From Actinomadura coerulea (GTDB taxonomy: Bacteria; Actinomycetota; Actinomycetes; Streptosporangiales; Streptosporangiaceae), in the NCBI RefSeq assembly GCF_014208105.1, contig NZ_JACHMQ010000001.1:7502001-7566000 (forward strand): a stretch of 64,000 nt of DNA. The letters are read 5' to 3'. The position numbers and the translations under genes were made by a program. Shown here one piece after another: positions 12,453-20,275 of this stretch; position 1 is the first letter of the stretch; each line of letters begins with the position of its first letter. Below the pieces are notes generated by a model. It had not been told where the DNA came from. It searched no databases and saw nothing but the letters and a program-made list of their open reading frames with translations.

Positions 12453-13218
12453 GCCGGACGACCTCCTCGCGCAGCCGGTCGGTGATGGTCCCGGCGAGGG
12501 AGGCGACCTCGGGGGAGTCGATCCGCCGCGGCCGCTCCATCGGGACGGGGAACTCCTCCACGACCCGGCCGGGCCGGCTGCTGAGCAGCACCACCCGGTC
12601 GCCGAGCCGCACCGCCTCCCTGACGTTGTGGGTGACGAACAGCACGGTCAGGGCGCGCTCCCGCCAGATCCGCTCGATCTCGTCGTGCAGCAGGTCGCGG
12701 GTCATCGCGTCGAGCGCGCCGAACGGCTCGTCCATCAGCAGGACGGTCCCCTGCCCCTCGCCGGCGTCGTCCTCGGTGAGGGCCAGGGCGCGGGCGAGCG
12801 CGACCCGCTGCCGCATGCCGCCCGACAGCTGGTGCGGGCGCCTGCCCGCGAACCCGCCGAGGTGCACCGAGTCGAGCAGCCGGGCCGCCCGGCTCCGCCG
12901 CTCGCCCCGGGGGACGCCGCGCGTCCTCAGGGCGAGTTCGAGGTTGCCGGTCACCGTCAGCCACGGGAACAGGGCGGGCTCCTGGAACATCAGCGCGACC
13001 CGCGCGCCGTCCTTGTCGATCGTCCCGGCACTCGGGCGGTCGAGGTCGGCGACCAGGTTGAGCAGCGTGCTCTTGCCGCAGCCGGACGCGCCGACCAGGC
13101 AGACGAACTCGCCCGGGGCCACGTCCAGGGAGACCCCGTCGAGCGCGAGGAGCGCGGATCCGCCGGTCCCGAACGCCTTGGAGACCTCGGTGAGGCGGAC
13201 CGCCGTGTCCGCGGTCAT
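12442..13218 (-). CDS. ABC transporter ATP-binding protein, sulfonate/nitrate/taurine class
   Basis: A 258-residue ATPase that powers the importer. Walker A GASGCGKST is at residues 43-51, the signature LSGGM at about 132 and Walker B VLLMDEPFG near 160, with the switch His in VLFVTHNVREA. It resembles SsuB/TauB. Its start overlaps the end of the binding-protein gene by 4 bases and its end overlaps the permease start, so the three genes form one transcript. Confidence 0.93.
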   Translation of the reverse strand: MTADTAVRLTEVSKAFGTGGSALLALDGVSLDVAPGEFVCLVGASGCGKSTLLNLVADLDRPSAGTIDKDGARVALMFQEPALFPWLTVTGNLELALRTRGVPRGERRSRAARLLDSVHLGGFAGRRPHQLSGGMRQRVALARALALTEDDAGEGQGTVLLMDEPFGALDAMTRDLLHDEIERIWRERALTVLFVTHNVREAVRLGDRVVLLSSRPGRVVEEFPVPMERPRRIDSPEVASLAGTITDRLREEVVRHGA

Positions 13219-14267
13219 CGGTCGCTGACCTGTGCCTTCCCGCCCGTCTTGAGCACGTCGTTGAGCGGGGCCAGGTGGTAGATGCCGGCCAGGTCGGTCT
13301 TCTCCAGCAGGCCGATCTCCTCGGCGTGCGCCGCGCCCGCGACCAGCGAGGACGCGACCGGGTCCGTGGTGAAGTCGATCTCCTTGAAGGCCGCGGTGAG
13401 CACGTCCTGCTTCAGCGGCTTGCCACTCAGCTTGGCGAGGGCGTCATTGGTGACCTTCTCGGCGTCGGCCTTGCTCTGGTTGATGTAGTCGGTGGCCTCG
13501 ACGACGCCCTGGAGCAGCTTCTTGACCTGGTCGGGGTGCTTCTTCTCGTACTCCTGGCTGACGAGCAGGTTGGTGATGACGAACTTGCCGCCGGGCCACA
13601 GCGACTTCTCGTCCAGCAGCCGCTCGCCCTTGTTCTCCAGGATCAGCCGCGAGGCGTAGGGCTCGGGCACCCAGGCCCCGTCGATGTCGCCCTGCGCGAA
13701 CGTCTGCAGCGTCTGGGCGTTCTCCTGCGGGACGACCTTGACGTCCCCGCTGCCGTCCTTGTTCGCGGTGAGGCCGTTCTTCTTCAGCCAGTACCGCAGC
13801 GCGACGTCCTGGGTGTTGCCGAGCTGCGGGGTCGCGATCTTCTTGCCGCGCAGGTCCTGGACGCCCTTGATCCCGGGCTTGACCACCAGCGAGACGCCGC
13901 CCGAGGCCGCGCCGGAGATGATGTGGACCGCCTTGCCGTGCGACTTGGACCAGGCGTTGATGGACGGGTTGGGCCCGACGAACGTCGCGTCGATCGCGCC
14001 GGAGAACAGCGCCTCGACGGCGGCCGGGCCGGCGTTGAACGTCGCGGTCTTCGGCGCGGCGCCGAGGTGCTTGGCGAAGATGCCCTTCTCGACGCCGACC
14101 AGGGCGGTCGCGTGCGTGATGTTCGGGAAGTAGCCGAGCCGGAGCGGGGCCGCGTCCCCGCCGGACTCCTCATCGCCGCCGCCGCAGGCGCCGAGCGTGC
14201 CCGCGGCGACGAGAGCGGTCAGTGCCACGGCGGCGATGCGCCCGCGGAGTCCACGATGCATTGTCAT
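13215..14267 (-). CDS. ABC transporter substrate-binding lipoprotein, SsuA/NrtA/TauA class
   Basis: A 350-residue solute-binding lipoprotein with signal peptide and lipobox GTLGAC (C28). The mature part is the NMT1/SsuA-like two-lobed fold: LRLGYFPNITHATALVG near the start, then GKKIATPQLGNTQDVALRYW and WVPEPYASRLI. It captures the ligand outside the membrane for the permease and ATPase encoded downstream. An AGGGAAA ribosome site precedes the ATG; a second ATG two codons later is possible. The fold alone cannot separate sulfonate, nitrate and other ligands, though aliphatic sulfonate is the commonest annotation. Confidence 0.9.
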   Translation of the reverse strand: MTMHRGLRGRIAAVALTALVAAGTLGACGGGDEESGGDAAPLRLGYFPNITHATALVGVEKGIFAKHLGAAPKTATFNAGPAAVEALFSGAIDATFVGPNPSINAWSKSHGKAVHIISGAASGGVSLVVKPGIKGVQDLRGKKIATPQLGNTQDVALRYWLKKNGLTANKDGSGDVKVVPQENAQTLQTFAQGDIDGAWVPEPYASRLILENKGERLLDEKSLWPGGKFVITNLLVSQEYEKKHPDQVKKLLQGVVEATDYINQSKADAEKVTNDALAKLSGKPLKQDVLTAAFKEIDFTTDPVASSLVAGAAHAEEIGLLEKTDLAGIYHLAPLNDVLKTGGKAQVSDR

Positions 14268-14303
14268 GTTTCCCTATCAATCAAGTCTGTTTGACCTGCT
14301 TAG

Positions 14304-14331
14304 TAGATAAGGCGGGCGTTCTCCGCGTCAA
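14304..14331 (-). promoter_or_regulatory. sigma70-like promoter of the ABC importer operon
   Basis: On the minus strand TTGACG (14331-14326) and TATCTA (14309-14304) are 16 bases apart, about 35 bases before the binding-protein start. The leader is AT-rich for this genome (CTACTAAGCAGGTCAAACAG), a plausible regulator-binding region. Confidence 0.6.
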
Positions 14332-14450
14332 GTCGTCTTCCTGGCGCGATGCGGTCGCCGAGGTGTAGCGGGTTTCGTCACCGCCGTCCCCTATGTTCGT
14401 TTCCCGGCGGGCAACGGCGAGGCGGTTGGGCGGCGGCGGGGCCGCGCGGA

Positions 14451-14456
14451 TAGGCT
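14451..14456 (+). promoter_or_regulatory. candidate -10 box for eno
   Basis: TAGGCT lies 41 bases before the enolase start, giving a leader of about 35 bases with an AGGGGG ribosome site. A TTGGGC at 14426-14431 is a possible but distant -35. Confidence 0.35.
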
Positions 14457-14497
14457 CGGTGACCGCACCGACCATCCGCACCATCAGGGGGTTCCCC

Positions 14498-15781
14498 GTG
14501 TCGTCGATCGAGGCCGTAATCGCCCGGGAGATCCTTGACTCCCGCGGCAACCCGACCGTCGAGGTCGAGGTGCTGCTCGCCGATGGGACCGAGGCGCACG
14601 CGGCGGTCCCGAGCGGCGCCTCCACCGGCCAGTTCGAGGCGGTCGAGCTGCGCGACGGAGGCGAGCGCTACGGCGGCAAGGGCGTCCGGAAGGCCGTCAA
14701 GGCCGTCAACGAGACCATCGACGAGAAGCTCGTCGGCTACCCCGCCTCCGACCAGCGCCTGATCGACCAGCTGCTGATCGACCTCGACGGGACCCCCGCC
14801 AAGTCCGCGCTCGGCGCCAACGCCATCCTCGGCGTCAGCCTCGCCGTCGCCAAGGCCGCCGCCGACTCCGCCGGCCTGCCGCTGTTCCGGTACGTGGGCG
14901 GCCCCAACGCGCACCTGCTGCCCGTCCCGATGATGAACATCCTGAACGGCGGCGCGCACGCCGACACCAACGTCGACATCCAGGAGTTCATGATCGCGCC
15001 GATCGGCGCGGCCACCTTCGCCGAGGCGGTGCGCTGGGGCGCCGAGACCTACCACGCGCTGAAGTCGGTGCTGAAGTCCAAGGGCCTGAACACCGGCCTC
15101 GGCGACGAGGGCGGCTTCGCCCCCGAGCTGCCGAGCAACCGGGACGCCCTCGACCTCATCCTGGAGGCGATCCGCAAGGCCGGCTTCACCCCCGGCCGCG
15201 ACATCGCCCTCGCGCTGGACGTCGCCGCCACCGAGTTCCACGCCGACGGCCAGTACGCGTTCGAGGGCACCAAGCGGTCCGCCGACGACATGGCCGCCTA
15301 CTACGGCGAGCTGCTCGGCGACTACCCGCTCGTCTCCATCGAGGACCCCCTCGACGAGGAGGACTGGGCCGGCTGGGAGGGCCTCACCGCCGCCGTGGGC
15401 GACCGCGTCCAGCTCGTCGGCGACGACCTGTTCGTCACCAACCCCGAGCGGCTCGGGCGCGGCATCAAGTCCGGCGCCGCCAACGCCCTGCTGGTCAAGG
15501 TCAACCAGATCGGCACGCTCAGCGAGACCCTCGACGCCGTCTCGCTCGCGCAGACCAGCGGCTACCGCTGCATGATGAGTCACCGCTCCGGCGAGACCGA
15601 GGACACCACGATCGCCGACCTCGCCGTCGCGACCAACTGCGGCCAGATCAAGACCGGCGCCCCCGCCCGCAGCGACCGGGTCGCCAAGTACAACCAGCTG
15701 CTGCGCATCGAGGAGCTGCTGGACGACGCCGCGCGCTACGCCGGCGCCGCCGCGTTCCCGCGCTTCGACGCGCAGGGCTGA
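14498..15781 (+). CDS. eno: enolase
   Basis: Phosphopyruvate hydratase, converting 2-phosphoglycerate to phosphoenolpyruvate in glycolysis. The 427 residues match family length. Hallmarks: AREILDSRGNPTVEVE at the start, GASTG loop, MMNILNGGAHADTNVDIQE, the Mg ligands in LALDVAATEF and SIEDPLDEEDW, and the signature LLVKVNQIGTLSET with the catalytic lysine, followed by SHRSGETEDT. GTG 14498 is preferred; upstream in-frame starts would add a non-conserved Arg-rich extension. It leads the eno-ftsB-DUF501-ppx series. Confidence 0.97.
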   Translation: MSSIEAVIAREILDSRGNPTVEVEVLLADGTEAHAAVPSGASTGQFEAVELRDGGERYGGKGVRKAVKAVNETIDEKLVGYPASDQRLIDQLLIDLDGTPAKSALGANAILGVSLAVAKAAADSAGLPLFRYVGGPNAHLLPVPMMNILNGGAHADTNVDIQEFMIAPIGAATFAEAVRWGAETYHALKSVLKSKGLNTGLGDEGGFAPELPSNRDALDLILEAIRKAGFTPGRDIALALDVAATEFHADGQYAFEGTKRSADDMAAYYGELLGDYPLVSIEDPLDEEDWAGWEGLTAAVGDRVQLVGDDLFVTNPERLGRGIKSGAANALLVKVNQIGTLSETLDAVSLAQTSGYRCMMSHRSGETEDTTIADLAVATNCGQIKTGAPARSDRVAKYNQLLRIEELLDDAARYAGAAAFPRFDAQG

Positions 15782-15860
15782 GCCGCGCGGCCCGGCGGGG
15801 CGGCGTCCCCGCCCCGCCGGGCACCGGTTTCCGGCAGCCGAGTCACAGGCAGGGGACACG

Positions 15861-16325
15861 ATGGCGCAGGGCGACGACCACGAGACCGGCCGCGGCGACG
15901 CCGACCGCGGACCGGGCGGGCGCGGGGCGCGCGGCGGCCGGGCCCGCCGCTCCAACCCGGCGCTGACGAGCCGTGCCGCGATCCTCGCGGTGGTGATGTG
16001 CGCGATCGCACTGAGCCTCGCCTACCCTGTCCGGGAGTACATCGCCCAGCGCAAGGAGATCGCCGACCTGCGCCGCCAGGAGGCGATGTCCCGCCGCCAG
16101 GTCGAGATCCTCGCCCAGCGCAAGCAACAGCTGGGCGACAAGTCGTACATTGAGCGTGAGGCGACGCGGCGGCTCCATTACTGTCGTCCTGACGTGAAGT
16201 GCTACATCGTGCTGGACGGCGGCGAAGGGGACGGGCAGCAGTCCCGCAGGGGCGGGACGGAGAGCAGACCGCCCTGGTACGAGACGCTGTGGCGGTCGGT
16301 GGAGGCCGCCGACAGGCCCCGCTGA
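15861..16325 (+). CDS. ftsB: septum formation initiator protein, FtsB/DivIC family
   Basis: A 154-residue bitopic membrane protein of the division machinery. A basic, Gly/Arg-rich cytoplasmic N-terminus is followed by one membrane segment (about residues 35-55) and a coiled coil (YIAQRKEIADLRRQEAMSRR). The motif with a Cys pair, HYCRPDVKCY, is typical of actinobacterial members. It should act with FtsQ and FtsL at the septum. Its place directly after eno and before DUF501 and ppx is the conserved actinobacterial order. Confidence 0.88.
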   Translation: MAQGDDHETGRGDADRGPGGRGARGGRARRSNPALTSRAAILAVVMCAIALSLAYPVREYIAQRKEIADLRRQEAMSRRQVEILAQRKQQLGDKSYIEREATRRLHYCRPDVKCYIVLDGGEGDGQQSRRGGTESRPPWYETLWRSVEAADRPR

Positions 16326-16374
16326 CGTTCCTTGAGGCGCGGAGGAGAACGGATCCCCGGATGCGCGGGTGGAT

Positions 16375-16929
16375 ATGATCGACGCACGTGACACGGCCGC
16401 GGTCGCGGCCCAGCTCGGCCGCGAGCCGCGCGGCGTCCGGCGCGTGGCGGGACGCTGCCCGTGCGGGCTGCCCGCCGTGATCGAGACGGCGCCGCGGCTT
16501 CCGGACGGGACGCCCTTCCCCACGCTGTTCTACCTGACGTGCCCGAAGGCGGCCTCGGCCATCGGCACGCTGGAGGGGAGCGGCGTCATGCGCGACATGC
16601 AGGCCAGGCTCGCCGACGACCCGTCCCTGGCGGAGCGGTACGCCGCCGCCCACGACGACTACCTGCGCCGCCGCGACGAGGCCGCCCGCGAGGACGGCGT
16701 CGAACCGCTTCCCGAGGGCATGCAGAGCGCCGGCGGGATGCCGGAGCGCGTCAAGTGCCTGCACGCCCTCGTCGCGCACGAGCTGGCGGTGCCGGGCGTC
16801 AACCCGTTCGGCCGCGAGGCCCTGGACGCGCTGCCCGACTGGTGGCGCTCGGGGGCCTGCGTCCAGATCGAATCCGGCGACACCGCCGAAACTGTCGAAT
16901 CGGAACCTGAACCGGGGGAGGCGCGGTGA
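16375..16929 (+). CDS. DUF501 domain protein
   Basis: A 184-residue soluble protein of the conserved actinobacterial DUF501 family. A Cys pair in GRCPCGLPAV near residue 25, the segment FPTLFYLTCP, and a KCLHALVAHELA motif near 128 with Cys and His suggest a metal site. The biochemical role is unknown. The last four bases overlap the ppx start (GTGA), so the two are translationally coupled. The ATG at 16375 is chosen; an in-frame GTG lies two codons earlier. Confidence 0.85.
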   Translation: MIDARDTAAVAAQLGREPRGVRRVAGRCPCGLPAVIETAPRLPDGTPFPTLFYLTCPKAASAIGTLEGSGVMRDMQARLADDPSLAERYAAAHDDYLRRRDEAAREDGVEPLPEGMQSAGGMPERVKCLHALVAHELAVPGVNPFGREALDALPDWWRSGACVQIESGDTAETVESEPEPGEAR

Positions 16930-17879
16930 CGCGCGTCGCGGCCATCGACTGCGGGACCAACTCGGTCCGCCTGCTGATCGCCGACATCGCCGCCGGAGGC
17001 GGCGACGGCGAGGGCGTCGCCACGCTGACCGACGTCGAGCGCCGGATGGAGATCGTCCGGCTGGGGGAGGGCGTCGACCAGACCGGGCGGCTGTCGCCCG
17101 CCGCGCTGGAGCGCACCTTCACCGCGATGCGCGGGTACGCCGAGCTGATCGAGCGGCACGGCGACGGGCACGGGCCGGTCAAGACCCGGGTGGTGGCGAC
17201 CAGCGCGACCCGCGACGCCGCCAACCGGGCCGACTTCGTCAGCGGCGTCGTCGACATCTTCGGCGTCGTCCCCGAGGTGATCACCGGGGACGAGGAGGCC
17301 GGGCTGTCGTTCACCGGCGCCACCCGCGAGCTGGCGAAGCTGCGCCCCGCCCGCCCCTACCTGATCGTGGACATCGGCGGCGGGTCCACCGAGATCGTGC
17401 TCGGCAGCTCCTCGGCGGACGCGGCCCGCTCCATCGACATCGGCTGCGTGCGGATGACCGAGCGGCACCTCAGGGACGACCCGCCCTCGCCCGAGCAGAT
17501 CTCCAACGCCGCCGCCGACATCGACGCCGCGCTCGCCGCCGTCCGCGAGACCGTCCCGGTGGACGAGGCGCGCACCCTCGTCGGGCTCGCCGGATCCGTC
17601 ACCACGGTCGCCGGCATCGCGCTCGACCTGCCGCGCTACGAGCCCGACCGCATCCACCTGGCGCGGATCACCGCCGGACAGGTGCACGAGGTGACGCGGC
17701 GGCTGCTGCACGCCACCCGCGCCGAGCGCGCCGAGTTCGGCGTCATGCACCCCGGCCGCGTCGACGTGATCGGTGCGGGCGCGCTCATCCTCGACCGCAT
17801 CATGCGCGAGTACGGGTTCGGGGCCGTCGTCGTCAGCGAGCACGACATCCTCGACGGCATCGCCTGGTCGCTGGTCTGA
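16926..17879 (+). CDS. ppx: exopolyphosphatase, Ppx/GppA family
   Basis: A 317-residue member of the ASKHA phosphatase superfamily that removes terminal phosphate from polyphosphate or pppGpp. It shows the phosphate 1 loop AIDCGTNSVRLLIAD at the start, the second loop IVDIGGGSTEIVLG near residue 145, and GLAGSVTTVAGIAL. It is the short, two-domain form found in actinobacteria (as Rv1026). It is coupled to DUF501 by a 4-base overlap and ends the eno block. Confidence 0.93.
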   Translation: MTRVAAIDCGTNSVRLLIADIAAGGGDGEGVATLTDVERRMEIVRLGEGVDQTGRLSPAALERTFTAMRGYAELIERHGDGHGPVKTRVVATSATRDAANRADFVSGVVDIFGVVPEVITGDEEAGLSFTGATRELAKLRPARPYLIVDIGGGSTEIVLGSSSADAARSIDIGCVRMTERHLRDDPPSPEQISNAAADIDAALAAVRETVPVDEARTLVGLAGSVTTVAGIALDLPRYEPDRIHLARITAGQVHEVTRRLLHATRAERAEFGVMHPGRVDVIGAGALILDRIMREYGFGAVVVSEHDILDGIAWSLV

Positions 17880-18055
17880 CCGCTGTGTTGATCGAGTCCC
17901 GGACCACTTCGCTCGCCTCCGGCTTCGCGCCACCGGGCAGGTCACGCGTTCGCGCGCGTGGCCGAGACCACTTCGAGACAGGCTGTGAGTCCTCGGCCGG
18001 CAAGGATGGGTGTCGGCTGCTGCGGCCCTGGCCGTGATCCGAGACGGGCTCGGTC
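17880..18055. other. intergenic region between convergent genes
   Basis: No gene is seen. It carries two copies of ACCACTTCG (17904-17912 and 17970-17978) and, next to the stop of the minus-strand gene, a small inverted repeat CCGAG-N5-CTCGG (18039-18053) that may help termination. Confidence 0.35.
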
Positions 18056-18832
18056 TCAGTACTTGAGCCGCGCCAGCAGTGCGGGGATCAGCACCGCGTT
18101 CGGGTTCTGCTGCGGGACGTAGAGGATCGGCGCGGTGCCGCCGGCCTGCTGGATCCAGACCCGGCCCCGGTCGACGGTCGCGGTGGAGATCGACGACCAG
18201 CTCAGCGACACCCGGTCGCCGCGCACGCCGCCCGGATGGACGGTCAGCCCCTGCGCCACGTCGATGGACTCGCCCGCGCGGACGCGGGCGGCCAGCTCCT
18301 CGACGAGCCGCGACTCCGCGTACTCCTGGCAGAGCTGGATCAACCGCCCCCACACGCGCTCCGGCTCGCCGTCCGGCCCCGCCGCGCGGCCGGGCAGCGC
18401 GCCCGGTTCGATCACCACCTCCACGCGGGGGCCGCCGCGGAACGGGTACCGCCCCGCCTGGAAGACCCACTGGGTGCCCGGGACGTGGCCGGGGGCCGCC
18501 GGGCGCTCCGCCGCCCAGTACGCCACCCACTCCACGTAGGGCCAGGCGAGTGAGACGTCCCCGTAGGCGACGCCCTGGTCGTCGGCGTGCAGGCGCAGGC
18601 CGCGCACGTGCACGTCCAGGGAGGGGACGGACGGGGCGCGGTCCCAGGTCGGCGCGTGCGGGGCGGCGTCGTGCGTCCCTCCCGCGGACCCGGTGTCCTG
18701 CGGACGCTCCCGGCGCGGGAGCCGGGGCGGGCGGTCGGGCTCGGGGTTCAGCCGCTCGGTCCAGTTCTCCCCGTCCCACCAGCGAAGGCTGCCCGTGCCG
18801 TAGGGGTCGGGGTACCAGCCCGGTTGCGACAC
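18056..18832 (-). CDS. DUF2510 domain protein
   Basis: A 258-residue protein. It starts with the DUF2510 motif, PGWYPDPYGTGSLRWWDGENW (residues 5-25, Trp-rich), which in actinobacteria often precedes membrane or sensory modules. After a Pro/Arg-rich linker there is a mixed alpha/beta domain resembling PH-like folds (LHADDQGVAYGDVSLAW, then VDRGRVWIQQAG). No membrane segment or catalytic motif is visible. GTG 18832 is fixed by the strong GGGAGG/AGGAG ribosome site just upstream. Function unknown. Confidence 0.8.
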   Translation of the reverse strand: MSQPGWYPDPYGTGSLRWWDGENWTERLNPEPDRPPRLPRRERPQDTGSAGGTHDAAPHAPTWDRAPSVPSLDVHVRGLRLHADDQGVAYGDVSLAWPYVEWVAYWAAERPAAPGHVPGTQWVFQAGRYPFRGGPRVEVVIEPGALPGRAAGPDGEPERVWGRLIQLCQEYAESRLVEELAARVRAGESIDVAQGLTVHPGGVRGDRVSLSWSSISTATVDRGRVWIQQAGGTAPILYVPQQNPNAVLIPALLARLKY

Positions 18833-18972
18833 TCCTGCCTCCCGCTTCGCACAACGCGCGTGCCGAGACACCCGCCTCCCCGACCGGCGAACGCATCGTA
18901 CCGACCGGACCCGCCTCCCACCGGCCATGGGCGGAACCCGGCCACCGGCCGTGGCGTGGGACGATCGGTGGT

Positions 18973-19794
18973 ATGCCGCCCGCCAACCCTCCGTTCGTGC
19001 CGCCCGGGTCAGGGTGGCCGGAAGACCCCGCCGCCCCCGCGACCCCCGTCGCGCACGACGCCGGCGACGTCGCCGAACTGGCCGCCGGGGCCCCGGATCT
19101 GCACGAGCTGTGCGCCCGGCAGTCGGTGTGCCGCGCCTGCGACCGGCTCGTGGAATGGCGGGAGAAGGTCGCCGTCGAGCGCCGCCGGGCGTTCGCGGAC
19201 GAGCGGTACTGGGGCCGTCCCGTCGCCGGATGGGGCGACGAGCGGCCGCGCATCCTGATCGTCGGTCTGGCCCCCGCCGCGCACGGCGGCAACCGCACCG
19301 GCCGCATCTTCACCGGCGACCGCTCGGGCGACTGGCTGTTCGCGTCCCTGCACCGGGTCGGGCTGGCGGCCCGGCCGACCAGCGTCCGCGCGGGCGACGG
19401 GCAGCGGCTGATCGGCGCGCGGATGGCGGCGTCCGTCCGGTGCGCCCCGCCCGACAACAAGCCGACGCCGCTGGAGCGGACGACCTGCCTGCCATGGCTC
19501 GCACGCGAGGTCGAGCAGGTCGCCCCGAGCGTCCGCTGCGTCGTGTGCCTCGGCGGTTTCGCCTGGCAGGGCGTGTGGCCCGCGCTGAAGCAGGCCGGGT
19601 ACGCGGTGCCGCGCCCGCGGCCGAAGTTCGGCCACGGCGCCGAGGTCGAACTGGCGCCGACGCCGTCGGCCTCCCGGCGCGACCCCGTCCTGCTCCTCGG
19701 CTGCTACCACCCGAGCCAGCAGAACACCTTCACCGGCCGCGTCACCGAGGACATGCTGGACGCGGTGTTCGTCCGCGCCCGCGACCACCACTAG
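18973..19794 (+). CDS. uracil-DNA glycosylase family 5 (UdgB-like)
   Basis: A 273-residue iron-sulfur glycosylase that excises uracil, and often hypoxanthine, from DNA. The cluster ligands include C47, C53 and C56 in CARQSVCRACDR plus later Cys in VRCAPPDNK and TTCLPW. Motif A is GLAPAAHGGNRTGRIFTGD; this family lacks the usual polar catalytic residue there. The second motif is GCYHPSQQNTFTG. Its 3' end overlaps the end of the convergent lipoprotein gene by 4 bases. Confidence 0.92.
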   Translation: MPPANPPFVPPGSGWPEDPAAPATPVAHDAGDVAELAAGAPDLHELCARQSVCRACDRLVEWREKVAVERRRAFADERYWGRPVAGWGDERPRILIVGLAPAAHGGNRTGRIFTGDRSGDWLFASLHRVGLAARPTSVRAGDGQRLIGARMAASVRCAPPDNKPTPLERTTCLPWLAREVEQVAPSVRCVVCLGGFAWQGVWPALKQAGYAVPRPRPKFGHGAEVELAPTPSASRRDPVLLLGCYHPSQQNTFTGRVTEDMLDAVFVRARDHH

Positions 19795-20048
19795 GCCGGA
19801 GGGGTCGTGCCGAGGGGCGTCAGCCGGATCTCGCCGTGCTGGCAGACCGGCCCGTACTCCCACCGCGCGTCCACGGACTCGGTCTGGTTCGGCGGGCCGG
19901 GCGTGCCGGCGCTCGTCCCGCCGGACGGCGCGAGCGTCGGGGCGCCCCCCTCGGACGACGTGCGCCCCGCGTTCGAGCCGGCCTCGCCGCACCCCGCGAG
20001 AGCGGTGACGGCCGCGACGGCGAGGGTGCTCCCGATGATCCGTAACAT
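19791..20048 (-). CDS. small lipoprotein with a TTA codon
   Basis: An 85-residue exported lipoprotein: signal peptide with lipobox TALAGC (C20), a Ser/Gly/Pro-rich spacer, and a C-terminal stretch with one further Cys (WEYGPVCQHGEIRLTPLG). No known domain is recognised. The start ATG has a GGGGA ribosome site. Its second codon is TTA for leucine, very rare in such genomes and usually a sign of translational control through the rare tRNA-Leu(UAA). It overlaps the glycosylase gene by 4 bases, tail to tail. Confidence 0.65.
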   Translation of the reverse strand: MLRIIGSTLAVAAVTALAGCGEAGSNAGRTSSEGGAPTLAPSGGTSAGTPGPPNQTESVDARWEYGPVCQHGEIRLTPLGTTPPA

Positions 20049-20064
20049 CGCGTCCCCCAATGAG

Positions 20065-20173
20065 ACTGCGAGGCAGGGCCTTGGCCAAGCGGCCGTGTCG
20101 CGGTGGACCGGCCCCCGCACCGGTCCACCGCCCGCGTCCGCTTGGCGCCCCCGTCGGGCCCTGACCTCGCAGT
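20065..20173. other. large bipartite inverted repeat upstream of ndh
   Basis: Four pairs of complementary segments nest around one centre: ACTGCGAGG (20065-20073) with CCTCGCAGT (20165-20173), AGGGCC with GGCCCT, GCCAAGCGG (20084-20092) with CCGCTTGGC (20138-20146), and CGGTGGACCGG (20101-20111) with CCGGTCCACCG (20120-20130). An RNA of either strand would form a long interrupted hairpin. It may be a structured leader or small RNA, or a small non-autonomous element; no target duplication is evident. Confidence 0.6.
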
Positions 20174-20275
20174 GTCTTTCTGGTGGAACATCGAATGAGA
20201 TGTCGGGCGTGGCGAGGAAGTTCGCAACTCACCCCAAGACGTGAGGCCGCGACAGAAGCGGGTATCGCTCCGGAT

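Noticed and set aside
14268..14400. Short cysteine-ending leader peptide upstream of the importer operon
   Set aside because: Such leaders precede sulfur operons in Streptomyces, so I looked for one, but the only short minus-strand frame does not end in the expected Cys motif.
20065..20173. Insertion sequence or transposon remnant with transposase
   Set aside because: No transposase coding sequence or target duplication is present; the element is described only as an inverted repeat.
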